In this document: piece by piece, positions 22,586 through 33,786 of the stretch
Layout of the letters: each line of letters starts with the position of its first letter
Position numbering within the stretch: the first letter of the stretch is position 1
From: Dryocosmus kuriphilus
Taxonomy: Eukaryota; Arthropoda; Insecta; Hymenoptera; Cynipidae
Assembly (NCBI GenBank): GCA_038277395.1
Contig: CM076189.1
Coordinates: forward strand, 78,233,421 to 78,297,420
Length of the DNA stretch: 64,000 nucleotides
Direction: 5' to 3'
Program-made: the position numbers and the translations under genes
The notes under the pieces: generated by a model
What the model saw: only the letters and a program-made list of their open reading frames with translations
What the model was told of the DNA's origin: nothing
The model's database searches: none

Positions 22586-23103
22586 TCAGTTTTTATCTTG
22601 TAGCGAGCAGATGCAGCAGCCGCCATGTTTAGAATTTTGGGCTCTAACCCATTTCAAGCGTTGCCTGCCTAAAAGTCTTTTATGAAAGTTTAGCACAATG
22701 CGGTCGTTGTCTAGTAAATTTTCCGTAAAATACCCAGTACAATTAGGCAAAGAGCCACCACTACACATATGATGACGAAACATGATACAAAACTGACCGC
22801 ATACATTTGAAGAGAGGCTCTGTAGTTGTCCTGTGTTCAATCTGTAGAGGGTAGATCTTCCTCGTAGACGATGAAGATGTTGAGGAATAAGAGGCGGTAA
22901 CCCGTAGCTATCAAAGTAGGTTTCTCTAACGGTAACGTCAGAATGGAGTTCGATCCAGTGGGAACAAGGCTGAGTGTGATCATCCGCGTTAACAACTATT
23001 GCATCTGGTTTTGTTTATGTCTTAGGAATTTGATTTGCGGGTACACACCAATCGCAGGCACATTTAAAATCCGAATTGTCTGCAATATCTCTAGACTGTT
23101 CAT
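22586..23103 (-). pseudogene. Polinton/Maverick-type adenain-like cysteine protease, frameshifted
   Basis: The minus strand opens at an ATG with MNSLEIL and GVYP, then a frameshift near 23000. The catalytic part has a CSHWIELHSD segment (His, codon at 22958-22960), ETYFDSYGLPP (acidic residue) and NVCGQFCIMF (nucleophile Cys, codon at 22799-22801). These are the His-Asp/Glu-Cys blocks of adenovirus-type maturation proteases encoded by Polintons. It ends in NDRIVLNFHKRLL, the family's usual tail. About 170 residues, near the expected 180-200. Broken, hence not functional. Confidence 0.7.
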
Positions 23104-23562
23104 TTTTATGTCCACAATTTCGTAAGCGTAAGGCGAAGAGGCTGGTGCTTTATTTGAAAACTCAATCCCGTCCGGGACTGAAATCTTGGCAATGAACGTT
23201 TGTCCAAACGATATATTTTTGTTTGAAATTTTACAAATTATTTCTTTTTGTCGTTGTTTTCGAAGGCAGTGACGAAGCCTCATAGCATTGTTGAGAGCAC
23301 ACTTGATCAATTTCTCCTTTCTGACTCCATTGTGAAAACAGAATTCTTGTCTATCTTCGAGTTTTCTGAAGGCTGCGCAGGGTAGTTCTTCCAAATTTAT
23401 AATCGTGATTTTTTGCAAAAGTGAAACCTTTTCACGGACACGTGTGTAAATCTGTTTTGCAGTTTTAGCAACATCACGAAGATTGGCATACAGAAATTTC
23501 GACGGAACATCTCCATCGAAACTTTCAATTCCATGGTAGAAACAGGTTAGCCGGTTGTATTG
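23104..23562 (-). pseudogene. Uncharacterised protein of the Polinton-like remnant
   Basis: An open frame without an ATG at its start, running into the protease frame. It contains FYHGIESFDGDVP, KQIYTRVREK, IINLEELPC and ECFHN-like CFHN followed by CALNNAMRLRHCL. Proteins with an HGI...DG...PY block, IYVKG.EK, a DLEE..CP strand and a CALxNA motif are common as unannotated repeat proteins in insects (recalled, not searched). Function unknown. The last part may belong to another gene joined by loss of a stop. Confidence 0.4.
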
Positions 23563-24059
23563 TTACTTCGCACTTGCAAGAAGTCCAGAGAACACACACG
23601 GAGGTGCAGCAATCCAATGGGCTATATATTTAATATTAACAGCAACAACAGCCACCTCCTTTGGTATAAACTGATTGTCTATATCATGAAAGCCTTGTAT
23701 GTCGATTACATAGGCCATTGTTTTTCAACCACCTGTAAAGGATTGGATGGTAAGACCCTCACAAGGGACTGGCGACAGTTAATTAGTTTCAAAATGTCTT
23801 TATTATTCTTGGCTTTAAGAGACAGCGAAGTTTATAATTATTATTTTCAGGATTCCTACTTTTCTGGAGCTGTGTAACCTAAATTCATTAATGTTATCGC
23901 AAATTACACATTAAGAAGGCTATTGTGTCTTGAATCAGATCATTCTTAGTATAGTTTGTACTAAAGAAAATGTGTAAGATCCTGGTTAGTGCCGCATAAG
24001 ATACCTTAGGATTACTTTAAAATATTTATCTACATATTTACAGGTCTTAATATCTAACT
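23563..24059. other. No gene recognised
   Basis: A 105-codon open frame (23560-23877, plus strand) has no motif and is not called. The rest shows nothing of note. Confidence 0.3.
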
Positions 24060-24675
24060 ACTTTGCTTTCAGGCAAGCTTCGTGTCTTCATGAAAATAAT
24101 TTTGGATGAAAGTTTGTATTGAATCTGCAAAATTTCGAGATTGGAGAGCTGAGTTTCGTAAAAATCTTTTGTTAATTTTAACATCTGCTCTTTGAACATT
24201 GACATTTTGTGTTTGTCGTGTATTGTTTTACTTTTTTTTTTTATTATAATTTGTAATTTTATGATGTTCGTTATGAACTCTTTTCCCCAAATAGGGGCTT
24301 CATATAGAATTATTGGTCATACAATCATTTTGTAGCAGGTTAATTTATTACATCAACTCATTTTACTCTTTCGATGAAGTAGTGTGTAAAGTGTGTTTAT
24401 AACTCAGAAAGCCTTAGCACGTGCTGTTCTAACATGCTTGGTGTATGAGAGCCTAGAACCAAGCAATACTCCTAAATATTTGGCATCCTTTTTAGGAACT
24501 ATAAGGTCATTATATAACGTAAATTTTGGCACATCTTTGTCTCCGTCGTTATGTGAGAATACTACAAGGACAGTCTTGTCCGTATTGCCTTTAGTCTTCC
24601 ACCTATGAAAGTATTGTTCTAATATTGCAAAATAGTTTTGTAACCTTTTAATTTCTACTTTCTTCCGCAGCAATG
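24060..24675 (-). pseudogene. Jockey-group LINE fragment, post-RT region
   Basis: The minus strand gives LQNYFAILEQYFHRWKT, KTVLVVFSHN, DAKYLGVLLGSRLSYTKHV, then out of frame a PIILYEAPIWGK-like segment. These match the RT thumb and following domain of Jockey-clade elements (NPDKTxAIxF, VKYLGVxLDxRLTWxxHI, RPIxTYxxPIW). Both ends are lost and several frameshifts are present. Confidence 0.65.
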
Positions 24676-24711
24676 TCGAAGTTCAGTCGATTTTTCGAGA
24701 AGCTGTTGCAG

Positions 24712-24972
24712 ACCGCTTCTCCTTTTGTAGGGAGGGTCTGCATGGTTGCTCTTGACAGTCACTGCGAAGAGTAAGGTCGCATTGGAGGTGTCGGTGAAGA
24801 AGTTGAAATAGATGAGTGCAAGATCGGGTGTCGAAAATACGAGCGAGGACGTGTAGTGGAAGGATCATGGATGCTCGTAATGATTCACAGGGGTCATCCA
24901 TACAACTATCGTTTGGAAATCTGTCCTTGTAAAAAGACATATCAGGCTACTCTATTCAGGTTAATCAAAAAG
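24712..24972 (+). pseudogene. Merlin-type (IS1016-like) transposase fragment
   Basis: The plus strand contains FCREG, then IGGVGEEVEIDECKIGCRKYERGRVVEGSW (given here as GGVGEEVEIDE and KYERGRVVEGSW) and IHRGHPYNYRLEICP, LFRLIKKH. The EIDES/CKxGxRKYxRGxxVEGxW block is the first catalytic region of Merlin/IS1595-type DDE transposases. A stop and frameshifts interrupt it. It ends exactly where the truncated RTE LINE begins. Confidence 0.65.
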
Positions 24973-26500
24973 CATCCTACGGTCAGAACTGATAAAAAGT
25001 AGCGGTCCTCGCCTCACACAGTAAATTTGCAAATTAGTACGCGCAATCTGTAAAAGAGAACGCATACCTAAGGAATGGAATACCTCTGTTATCATACCCA
25101 TTTTTAAAAAAGGCGATAAAGCGAACTGTAGCAATTATCGGGGAATTGCACTTGTGCGTTCGTGCTATAAGATCCTGACCAATGTAATCTTAAGTAGTCT
25201 AACGCCTTTTCCTGAGGAAGCCATTTGGGATTATCAGTGTGGATACGCCAAATCCGTTCTACAAAAGACCAAATGTGTACAATTAGCCAACTGTTGGAAA
25301 AGAAATGGGAATTTAATGAAGCAATACATCAGCTATTTATTGACTTCAAAAAAGCTTGCTTCTCTATTACACGCGCACGAAGTTACTGGATTCTGGAGTT
25401 CTTGGGGTATCAAGGAAATTGGTTAGACTTATCGAAGGTTGCTTAAGCGGCAGTAAGGGCAGTATACGCATAAACGGAAGTTCATATGAAGAATCTTTGA
25501 TCCGCGATGACCTGAATCAGGGCGATGCGCTTTCTTGCATCGTTTTCAGCTTAGTTTTAGAATACGTGGTCAGAAAAGTACAAACGATTACGTCTGCTGC
25601 TACCCTCAATGCGATAATACAAATTCTGGGATATGCGGATGACCTCGACTTACTCGAGGATGAGAAAGAAACGGTAGCTAAAAATGTGGAAATCTTAACC
25701 ATAAAAGCCGAGGATATACGATAAAGTTACCGAATCGAGGACAAAATATTTTATCGTCGACAGATCAAACCAAAACCATGATGAGAGGGATCTACTGACC
25801 GGAAATGTGAAATTTGAAAGAATTAGAGTTTAAATGCCTCGGAACTATTATAACTAGCGACAATAGCATCAAAATAGAAATCAACAGGCGGCTGCACGCT
25901 GGCAATAGGTGCTACTGTGCAATAAACATATTACTAAAATCGCGATTGCTATCTGGCAAAGTCAAGGTAAGGATTTACGAAATGATAATAATGCCGGTAG
26001 TCATGTACGGGTGCGAAACTTGGGCGCTGACGAAAGGAGGGGAGAAGGGATTTAGAGTGTTCTAAAACAAAATGCTTAGAAAAATCTGTGAGCCCAAAAG
26101 GGACGAAGAGACTGGTGAATTGACAAAACTGCATAATGTTGAGCTGCATGTTTTCTATGGTTCAGTAAATATCAATAGAGTAATGAGAGCGCGCAGATTA
26201 ACCCGGACGGGATATTTTACAAGAATGGGCAACGAAAGAACAGTGGCGCAAGTTTTAAGAGGGAAACCGGTTAGTAAAAGACCTCTAGGCAAACCGAGAA
26301 ACAGATGAGAGAAAAACATAAGGGAAGATCTAAAAAGCTAGGACGTGATTATTTGAACCTGGATGGAAGATGCACACGATAGAGATGCGTGGCGGTTCCT
26401 GGTAGCTGAGGCAATGAACTTCCGAGTTCGCTAAGCTACACCATATTAATAAGGATAATAATAATTATTATTATTTTCATTATTATAATGGGTGGCTGCG
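24973..26500 (+). mobile_element. RTE-like LINE, 5'-truncated copy
   Basis: Begins inside the RT at the point equivalent to 51980 of the second copy. Blocks: IPKEWNTSVIIPIFKKGD, NYRGIAL, LFIDFKKA (first Asp), NQGDALSCIVFSLVLEYVV, IQILGYADDLDLL (catalytic YADD) and VMYGCETWALTK. The frame is broken in at least four places. The 3' end has CAAAGCTACACCAT-like (here AAGCTACACCAT), an ATA/ATT microsatellite and GGTGGCTGCGTATGG, shared with the second copy. About 80-85% similar to that copy by eye. Confidence 0.8.
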
Positions 26501-26859
26501 TATGGAAAAAAATAGAAAATGAAATACAAATAAACGGAAATCAAAATCATTGATTATATAAATTAACTAATTATAAATTCTCCAAAATTTAAAATGGCAA
26601 GGTTTTGAATTATCGACAAATAAAAATTGTCAATTATACAAATAACAAGTTTAAAAGTATCGGAAATTTAAATTATTAATTTATTAATTTATTTGTAGGT
26701 TATTTTAAACGAACGATAATTGCTTTTAATGATATAAAAAAAATTTCAAAACACTGAAAGGTGAATGATTCAAAATCCTCTTTGCTTTTTTAACATATAT
26801 GATTGAATAGTATTAAGAGACAAAAAACAACACTTCCACACTAACTATTTAAATATAAT

Positions 26860-26905
26860 GAAACATGATATTTCGTCGCCCATCTGAGCCACCTCATCAG
26901 ATTCT
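26860..26905 (-). ncRNA. Candidate hammerhead ribozyme, left arm
   Basis: Minus strand: CTGATGAG, GTGGC, loop TCAGATGG, GCGAC, GAAAT. This has the CUGANGA and GAAA boxes around a helix II with four of five pairs. Such motifs are typical of Penelope-like terminal repeats, and a GIY-YIG remnant lies 80 bp away in the opposite sense, as in copies led by an inverted terminal repeat. Confidence 0.5.
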
Positions 26906-26964
26906 GAATGTCAAGGATAATAAATTGGAGTATTTAGAAGAAGTACAAAAGTCGGTGATTCAAT

Positions 26965-27255
26965 ATGGTACATATGGTTGAATCAAAGTTTTTTAAAAAC
27001 ATACGAAAATTTAGTATTAATATCAACAATGTCTCGCTATTAATCAAGACTATTAATATAAACACTATTTTAAAAATTGTTTCCAAACTCGATTATTTTT
27101 TAAAGTTGGCTAAGGAATCCTTGGATGACCTGGATCAATTTATTGTTGTCTACAATGTTACTTTTTCATGTGCTATGTCCTACATAGGTCGAATTGAAAC
27201 GTCTTTGAAGCTAGCAAAGCCATTTTTGATAATCAAACTGGGAACCATTCAATAA
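26965..27255 (+). pseudogene. GIY-YIG domain fragment of a Penelope-like element, left arm
   Basis: The frame holds FFKNIRKFSININN, then VVYNVTFSCAMSYIGRIETSLKLA. VVYxVxCxCxxSYIGQTxxSLKxR is the GIY-YIG core. It breaks off before the conserved Glu helix and runs into unrelated residues and a stop. A Cys and the Gln of YIGQT are changed. Confidence 0.6.
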
Positions 27256-27334
27256 TTTAAGGCTAGTTTAGGGATTTTTACTTGAGTGTGTCCCGAATGT
27301 TGTTTTCTAAAATTTTTAATAAAAAATTACTTGC

Positions 27335-29610
27335 GTGCTGAGTTCAAATGAAGCTGACAAAGCCACAGCTGAAATTCCAAAACCAGTATAACAACCATCC
27401 TGGATTCGTATCAAAAGTTAGGGCTATTTTAGGGATGAAAGTAACCTTAATGCCCAAATTTTGGGCTCCGCAATTTTTCGTAAGATTGACTCGCGTCCTT
27501 GAGTTCAAATGAAGTGCTACATCCTCAAATTATTATTTTATAGGATTTAAAAATTCTCAATGCAACAAAGCATAACGAGGAATATAACTTACTGAATTAC
27601 CATGACACATGCTCGAGCATGTGCCGACTAGCCTCGCTCGAGGATATAACAATTGTAGCAAGATTCAATTGAATTGCATCATCGCATTAACTAGCTCTAT
27701 AGACTAATGTTTAATTATAAGATAAGTAATTAAAAGTCTTAAATGAATTAGGAAATTAAAGAATAGGTAGAAACATTAATGTACGATTATGCAATTGTAA
27801 TTACTATGTAAGTATAAGATTTAAGTGCAGAAAGGACAATAGAAGAAGGATATCGAAGATTGAATCCACTGATAATTATGATTCAATAACCGTCAAACAC
27901 ATGGTCAGGACTCTGATCACTAATCTTATCAATCCACATAAAGAATCAATTGGCATTCACCGCAATGACAGAATATATATGCTTTCACCAACTATACATA
28001 TCTGCTTGATTCTTAATTCGAGAACGCCTGAACGCACGTGCAGAGTGAAGAGTCACAGCCATACATAACTTATGTTATAAGTTCACATTACTGTTTTAAT
28101 AAGAAGGATAATGCTTCCAAGCAAATTCTAAATGCAAAGGAATTATATACAAAACATACCTGACTTTCTTCAGAAGTCCGATCTTATGTGACTTTTATAA
28201 TAAACCCCCTATTTTACAAAGGATGCTAGGGAATATACAAAGAATAACAAAATAAAATAACAAAGTCCCTTCGACCGTGGCTAGTGACGATCAGCGTAGA
28301 GTCTAATTTGGGTTAAAGTCCGAAGTATCATACATCCGAAAAAGAGCTCACGAGTGGTTTCGATCTCTAGAATTTGGTACGTGTATTGCTCGGTCGGTGA
28401 AAGGAAATTCAATTCGAATACGATTCGCACCTTTCACACTAGCCAACCTAACTCTGCTCAAGGATCTCTTCGCTGTCCTTCGAACAGAGGGATGCAAGCG
28501 ACGTTCTTCCTTCTATCGCCTTATCTGAATAGAAATGTACTGTATGTTCTATATTATTATCACTCATAAAGAATGTACCTTTCCTCTATATTCTTTACAA
28601 TAAATAATACCATTCATAAACACCCATTGTCTATTTTGAACATTGCTCTTACACAATCTCCGTAGGATTTCTAGTTACTACGTACACACAACAAATGGTT
28701 GCTCAGGACTTACCACCCTGATCTAAGTCAGCCAAACTTGCCTGTTATACTGTTCTATTTTCATACTACCCTCGCCTTAACTCGAAACTTGACAGAAGCT
28801 AGCAACACCATAGCTGAAATTAAAAAATCAGTGCTGCAATCAATCCCGGATATAAACCGAAATTAAGACTCATTTAGGACTTAAAATAACTCCAGGACTC
28901 AAATTTGGGGATCTGCAAATTCTACTACAAAATGGCTGGCGCGCTGAGTTCAGATGAAGCTAGCAAAGTCACAGCTGAAATTGCAGAACCAGTACTACAA
29001 CCAATCCATGGGTCATACCAAAATTTTGAGCCTCATTTAGGGCTGAAAGCAACTCCAAGGCCCAATTTTTGTCCCTGCAATATTTGCTATAAAATGACTT
29101 GTTTACTGATTTTAAATGAAGCTAGCAAAACCATAGCTGAAAGTTAAAAGCCAGAGCTGCAATAAATCCCGGACTTATACCATAATTTAGGGCTCATTTA
29201 GAGCTGGAAATAACCCTAAGACTCAAATTTTGGGCTTGCAATCTTTACTGAAAAATGGCTTGCATTCTGTGTTCAAATGAGGCTAACAAAGCCATAGCTG
29301 AAACTCCAAAACCATTGCTGCAGCCAATCCCCGATTCACATCAAAATTTAGGGTTCATTTAGGGCTGATCGCATACCTAAGTCCTAAAGTTTGGGCTCTG
29401 TAATTTTTAAAGAAAATGGCTCGCACACTAAGTTCAAATGAAGCTAGCAAAGCCATACGTGAAAATCTAAAACCAGTGCTGTAATCAATCTCGGTTTCAT
29501 ACCAAAATTTAGGGCTCATTTGGGACTAAAGAAACCCAAGGACCCGAAATGTAGGCTCTCAAATTTTGATTAAAAGATTACTTGTGCGCTGAGAGCTGAA
29601 GGTGCGAAAA
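27335..29610 (+). repeat. 161-bp tandem repeat, left arm (one copy plus a block of five)
   Basis: Units start at GCTAGCAAAGCCATAGCTGA-like words at 28959, 29121, 29282 and 29443 (spacing 162, 161, 161). Other fixed words are TTTAGGGCTCATTTAGGGCT, CCCAAATTTTGGGCTCTGCA and GCGCTGAGTTCAAATGAA. An isolated copy lies at 27340-27530, before a 1.3 kb interruption. No open frame is shared by all units. Confidence 0.75.
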
Positions 29611-29720
29611 CTCTAGCCGGGATCGACTGTTCCTTCTCAGCTACCTGAATACCGGCCAGTGTACAATTTCCCTAACTCGAGTGGCAGTGGCTGCAGACTC
29701 TCTGTTGTGATACCCCTGCA

Positions 29721-30559
29721 GAGATGATGTTTAGAACAATCATATTTGTCATCAAATGAATATTTACTAAAGAGATCCTAAAGAAACACTGGGTAGAATT
29801 ACTTGATTCAAAGCTCCAATAAAGGCATCGTCATTTTGAATACTCCTTACAGTTTCACACCATAAATATAATTAAATAAAATGACAGATTTCAATTATAA
29901 TGAAATACTATTATGAGTGATATTGAGTTTTCGTGCATACCCTTTTAATTCAGAACAGCTCCTCAAGCCTTATTATATTTACAGCGACTATACAATAAAT
30001 ATGAATAAAATATAGTAATACATTTCAACTCTTAATGTACAAAACTATAAATAGGGGATTTGTATTTATAGATAAAGTTTTAAAAGTATTTAATATTAAG
30101 ACGCACATCCAATAATAACATGTAAGCCGCTCGAAGTGAGCGATAATAAGGTGAAATCGATACAAAAAATTGTAAAGCATGAATTGAAAGTGTATTATAA
30201 AGAATAATATTTTATTAACAAGCCGAGCGAAGCATGTTTAAAAAAAGTATACGAATCTTTTGAAAATTGGCCAAAAGCGGTCTAAAAAAACATCTATTAT
30301 ATTATACTATATTACATTATAGTATATAAACTTTTATTGGCACTTGTTTATTAATGAGTCAGCAACTGAATGAACAAATACCAAATGCATTTTGGATACT
30401 TAAATGCAAAATTTCTGTTCAAATCTGAAACTTACATTGAGGAATTTTTTTAAAATAAACGTTTTACATGCATGGTCACGCTCCTCATCGACAAAATATC
30501 AAAGATTTTATTAGTCCGAATAATAAAAAGTGGAAGGTCAAAGGCATCATCTTCGCAGG
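29721..30559. other. Spacer at the centre of the palindrome
   Basis: About 840 bp of AT-rich sequence without inverted match. No gene, RNA or recognisable terminal motif was seen. It holds CCGCTCGAAGTGAGCG (30128-30143), a small near-palindrome. Confidence 0.5.
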
Positions 30560-30689
30560 GGAACCTTAATCGAGTATTTGCAGCTGCTGCCGCTCGAGTT
30601 AGGTAAAGTGTACACTGGCCGGTATACAGGTAGCTGAGAAGGACTTGTCGATCCCGGGTTGAGTTCTCGCACCTTCAGCTATCAGCACA

Positions 30690-31480
30690 TTACTTTTAAT
30701 TCAAAATTGCAGAGCTTAAAATTCGGATCTTTGGGTTCTTCTGGTTGCAGCACGAGTTTTAGGTTTTCATCTGTGACTTAGCTAGCTTTATCTGAACTCA
30801 ACACAAAAGTCATTTTATAGTAAAAATTGCAGAGCCCAAAGTTTGGACCTAAGTGTTACTTTCAGCCCTAAATGAGCCCCAAATTTTAGTATCAATCCAT
30901 GATTGGGTGCAGTACGCTTTTTGAAATTCCTCCTGTGGTTATGCTAGCTTCATTTGAACTCAGCAGGCGAGCCATTTTTTATTAGAAATTGCAGAACCCC
31001 AAATTTGAGTCTTGGGGTTATTTTAAGCCCTACATCAGTCTTAACCCTTCTCTCCTACTGTCGGGTCGAACCCAACCCGCATAGGTTTACCCTCGTGCAC
31101 TGTGCTCCCCTCTCTGCACGCATCAAGCTGGAGTTCCCAGTACCCTCATGTCTAGTCGTGCTGATGACACTGAACATTTTTTTTATCTTTTATTTTTTTA
31201 ACATTTTTCTATTTTTTTCTACTTTTTTATTAATTATTTATTTTATTTATTAATTTTTGCTGAGGATGAGCCTTATCCAAACGATATTCATTTCTCTTTC
31301 CTAAAAAAGTTGTCATTCGCCCTGGCAAAACTAGCCTAAGAATTCAGTTGTGTCGTACTACACCCACCGTAGTAAGTAAGTGATCTTACCTGACCGTAGG
31401 AGAGAAGAGTTAATTTTGATATAAATCCCGGATTGATTGTCGCACTGGTTTTTGAATTTCAGCTATAACGATGCTAGCTT
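30690..31480 (-). repeat. 161-bp tandem repeat, right arm
   Basis: Inverted counterparts of the left-arm units (CAGAGCCCAAA, TTTCAGCCCTAAATGAGCCC, TAGCTTCATTTGAACTCAGC). Fewer units than on the left, and interrupted by the TTAA-flanked MITE. A further copy lies at 32870-33085. Confidence 0.7.
31045..31409. mobile_element. piggyBac-like MITE, TTAA target duplication
   Basis: The ends are inverted: CCCTTCTCTCCTACTGTCGG on the left, and CTCTTCTCTCCTACGGTCAG on the right when complemented. TTAA flanks both ends (31041-31044, 31410-31413). The left palindrome arm has a single TTAA at the corresponding place near 28864, i.e. the empty site. 365 bp, no coding capacity. TTAA and CCYT termini fit piggyBac; other TTAA-users are possible. 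Confidence 0.8.
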
Positions 31481-33094
31481 CTGTCGCGTTTCGCGTTAAG
31501 GCGCGGCTAGTATGAAGACGGAAAAGTAGAACACGCAAGTAAAAAATATAGAGGAAAGGTGCATGGCTTATGAATGATAAAATTTATAATCTACAGTACA
31601 TTTCTATTCAGAAAGGACGAGAGAAGGAAGATCGTCACTTGCATCTCTGTATTCGAAGGAGAGCGAAGAAATCCTTGCGCAGAGTTAGTTTGGCTAGAAT
31701 GAAAGGCGCGAATCGTACTCGAATTGAATTTCGTTTCACCGACCGAGCGATACAAGAACCAAATGCTAGAGATCGACTCCACTCGTGAGTTCTTTTCCGA
31801 GTGTATGACACTTCGGACTTTAATTCGAACTAGACTCTACGATGATCGTCACTAGCCACGATCAGAGGGACTTTGTTGACTATGTGCAGTTATACTTATA
31901 CTGAGGTTATTTAAATTGTTCAGAGGTCGAATGCATAGAGTAACCGCACGGAACGTAAAGACAATTCTAGGGTCAAGCTAGGGGTTTGTACGTTCTCGAG
32001 CTTCCTTTGTATAGTAGGGGGTTTATGTACGTATGTTTTGTACATCATCCCTCAGCATTTATAATTCGCTTGAAAGCACTATCCTTGTTATTAAAACTGT
32101 AACTTGAGCTTAGAACGTAATTTATATATGGCTGTGGCTCCTTACTCTGCACGTACGCTCGGGTGTTGTCTCTGAAGATTCAAACAGATATGTATAATTG
32201 ACGATAGCATATAAAGTCTGTCATTGCGGAGAATGCCAATTGATTCTTTAGGTGGATTGATAAGATTAGTGAAGAGAATCCTGCTGATGTGTTAGATGGT
32301 TATTGATTCATTATCGATTGAATATTGATTGATTATTATCAGTAGATTCAGTTTTCGATATTCTTCATCTATTGTCCTTTCTGCCATTCAAGTATTATAT
32401 TTACATAGTAATTACAATTGTATAATCGCACATTAATGATCCTACCTGTTCATTAAGTTCCATATTCGCTTGCGACTTTTAATTACTTATCTTATAATTA
32501 AACATTAGTCTATAAAGCTAACTAATACGATGATACAAGTCAGTTGAATCTTCCTACTATGGTTACCAGATCGTTGCTGACACATCAACATTACCTAATG
32601 TTTCTCTGTATGTGGTAATGCCTTTTGATTAGCATGATTACTACTTTATATGCTCGCTTGGTTGTACCTTTCTATCATGGCACAGAGACTTTAACCGGCT
32701 CTGTCTTTACTACATTATCGAACAGAGTACATTTATCATAAGTTGACATATGCTCGAGCGAGTCTAGCCAGTACATGCTCGACCATATGTCATGGTAATT
32801 CAGTAAGTTATATGCTCCATTATCCTGTGTTACATTGAATTCAAAAAACAAATTAAATAATAATTTGAGAATGTAGCACTTCATTTGAACTCAGCACGCA
32901 AGTCACTCTTACTAAAAATTGTGGAGGCCAAATTTTGGCATTAGGGTTACTTTCAGCCTTAAAAGAGCCCTAATTTTTATATCATCCAGGATTAGTTGCA
33001 GCATTGGTTGAGAAAATTCAGCTGTGGCCTTGATAGTTTCATTTGAACTCAGCAGGCAAATCATACTTTATTAAAAATTGCAGGAACTATCAAT

Positions 33095-33290
33095 CGGGAC
33101 ATTCTCCTGTAAAAATCCCTAAACTTGCCCTGAATTATTGAATGGTTCCCAGCTTGATTTTCAAAAATGGCTTTGCTAGCTTCAAGGACGTTTTTATTTG
33201 ACCTATGTAGGATACATTACATGAACAAGAAAGTTTGTTGACAACATTAAATCGATCTCCTTCACCTAAGGTGTGTTTACCCAATTTTAT
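33095..33290 (-). pseudogene. GIY-YIG domain fragment, right arm
   Basis: Minus strand: NVVNKLSCSCNVSYIGQIKTSLKLA, here split as NVVNKLSCSCNV and SYIGQIKTSLKLA. It is the inverted partner of the left-arm fragment and keeps SYIGQ better. Its upstream part is separated by the DNA transposon inserted at 33298. Confidence 0.6.
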
Positions 33291-33786
33291 ATAATAACAC
33301 TGAACAACAAAATTTTGGGCCCGAAATGTCTCATTGAAGTGAGTATGATTTTTATATGTATTTTAAGCCATAGAATACGAATAATGACTTCAGTTTTTGC
33401 CCTACATATTAGGATTTTTTTTAAATCGCAAAATATCGATTTTTGGAAAAATACCTATTTAACGCATTCTTCGTTTATTTGCATATCCCGATTTTCGTAA
33501 GAACTAAGCTATAATTAGTTTTATTTATACAGAATCTCACTTTTTCTTGTGTTTTGGTCTCAATTTAACACGATCCTACTTTCTTTGCTTAGTTCGAATT
33601 ACCCAATAAGGTCACAGATTAGAGGTATATTATTAAATTTAAGCTTTTTTTTAATTAACAGAAAAATTTTTAGTTTATTGAAATAATAAATAAGGTGTAC
33701 ATTTTTTATGTCGATTAACAGTAGTATTTTTCTTCTATAAAAAGAATGAATTAAATTGCATAGTATATAAATGTCATTGATTGTAC

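Larger units (their letters stand above)
26505..29720 (+). repeat. Left arm of a 10.4-kb imperfect palindrome
   Basis: Order: satellite unit, hammerhead-like motif on the minus strand, GIY-YIG fragment, one 161-bp repeat copy, about 1.3 kb of other sequence (with TGCTCGAGCATG, AATATAACTTACTGAATTACC and the TCCCTTCGACCGTGGCTAGTGACGAT-type block), five 161-bp repeats, and a GAGCTGAAGGTGCGAAAACTC/CTCAGCTACCTGAATACCGG block. Each appears, inverted and in reverse order, in the right arm. The left arm lacks the two transposons of the right arm and thus shows both empty sites. Confidence 0.8.

Noticed and set aside
28785..29610. CRISPR-like regular array
   Set aside because: The 161-bp unit is repeated in full with no spacer/repeat distinction, in a eukaryotic repeat context.
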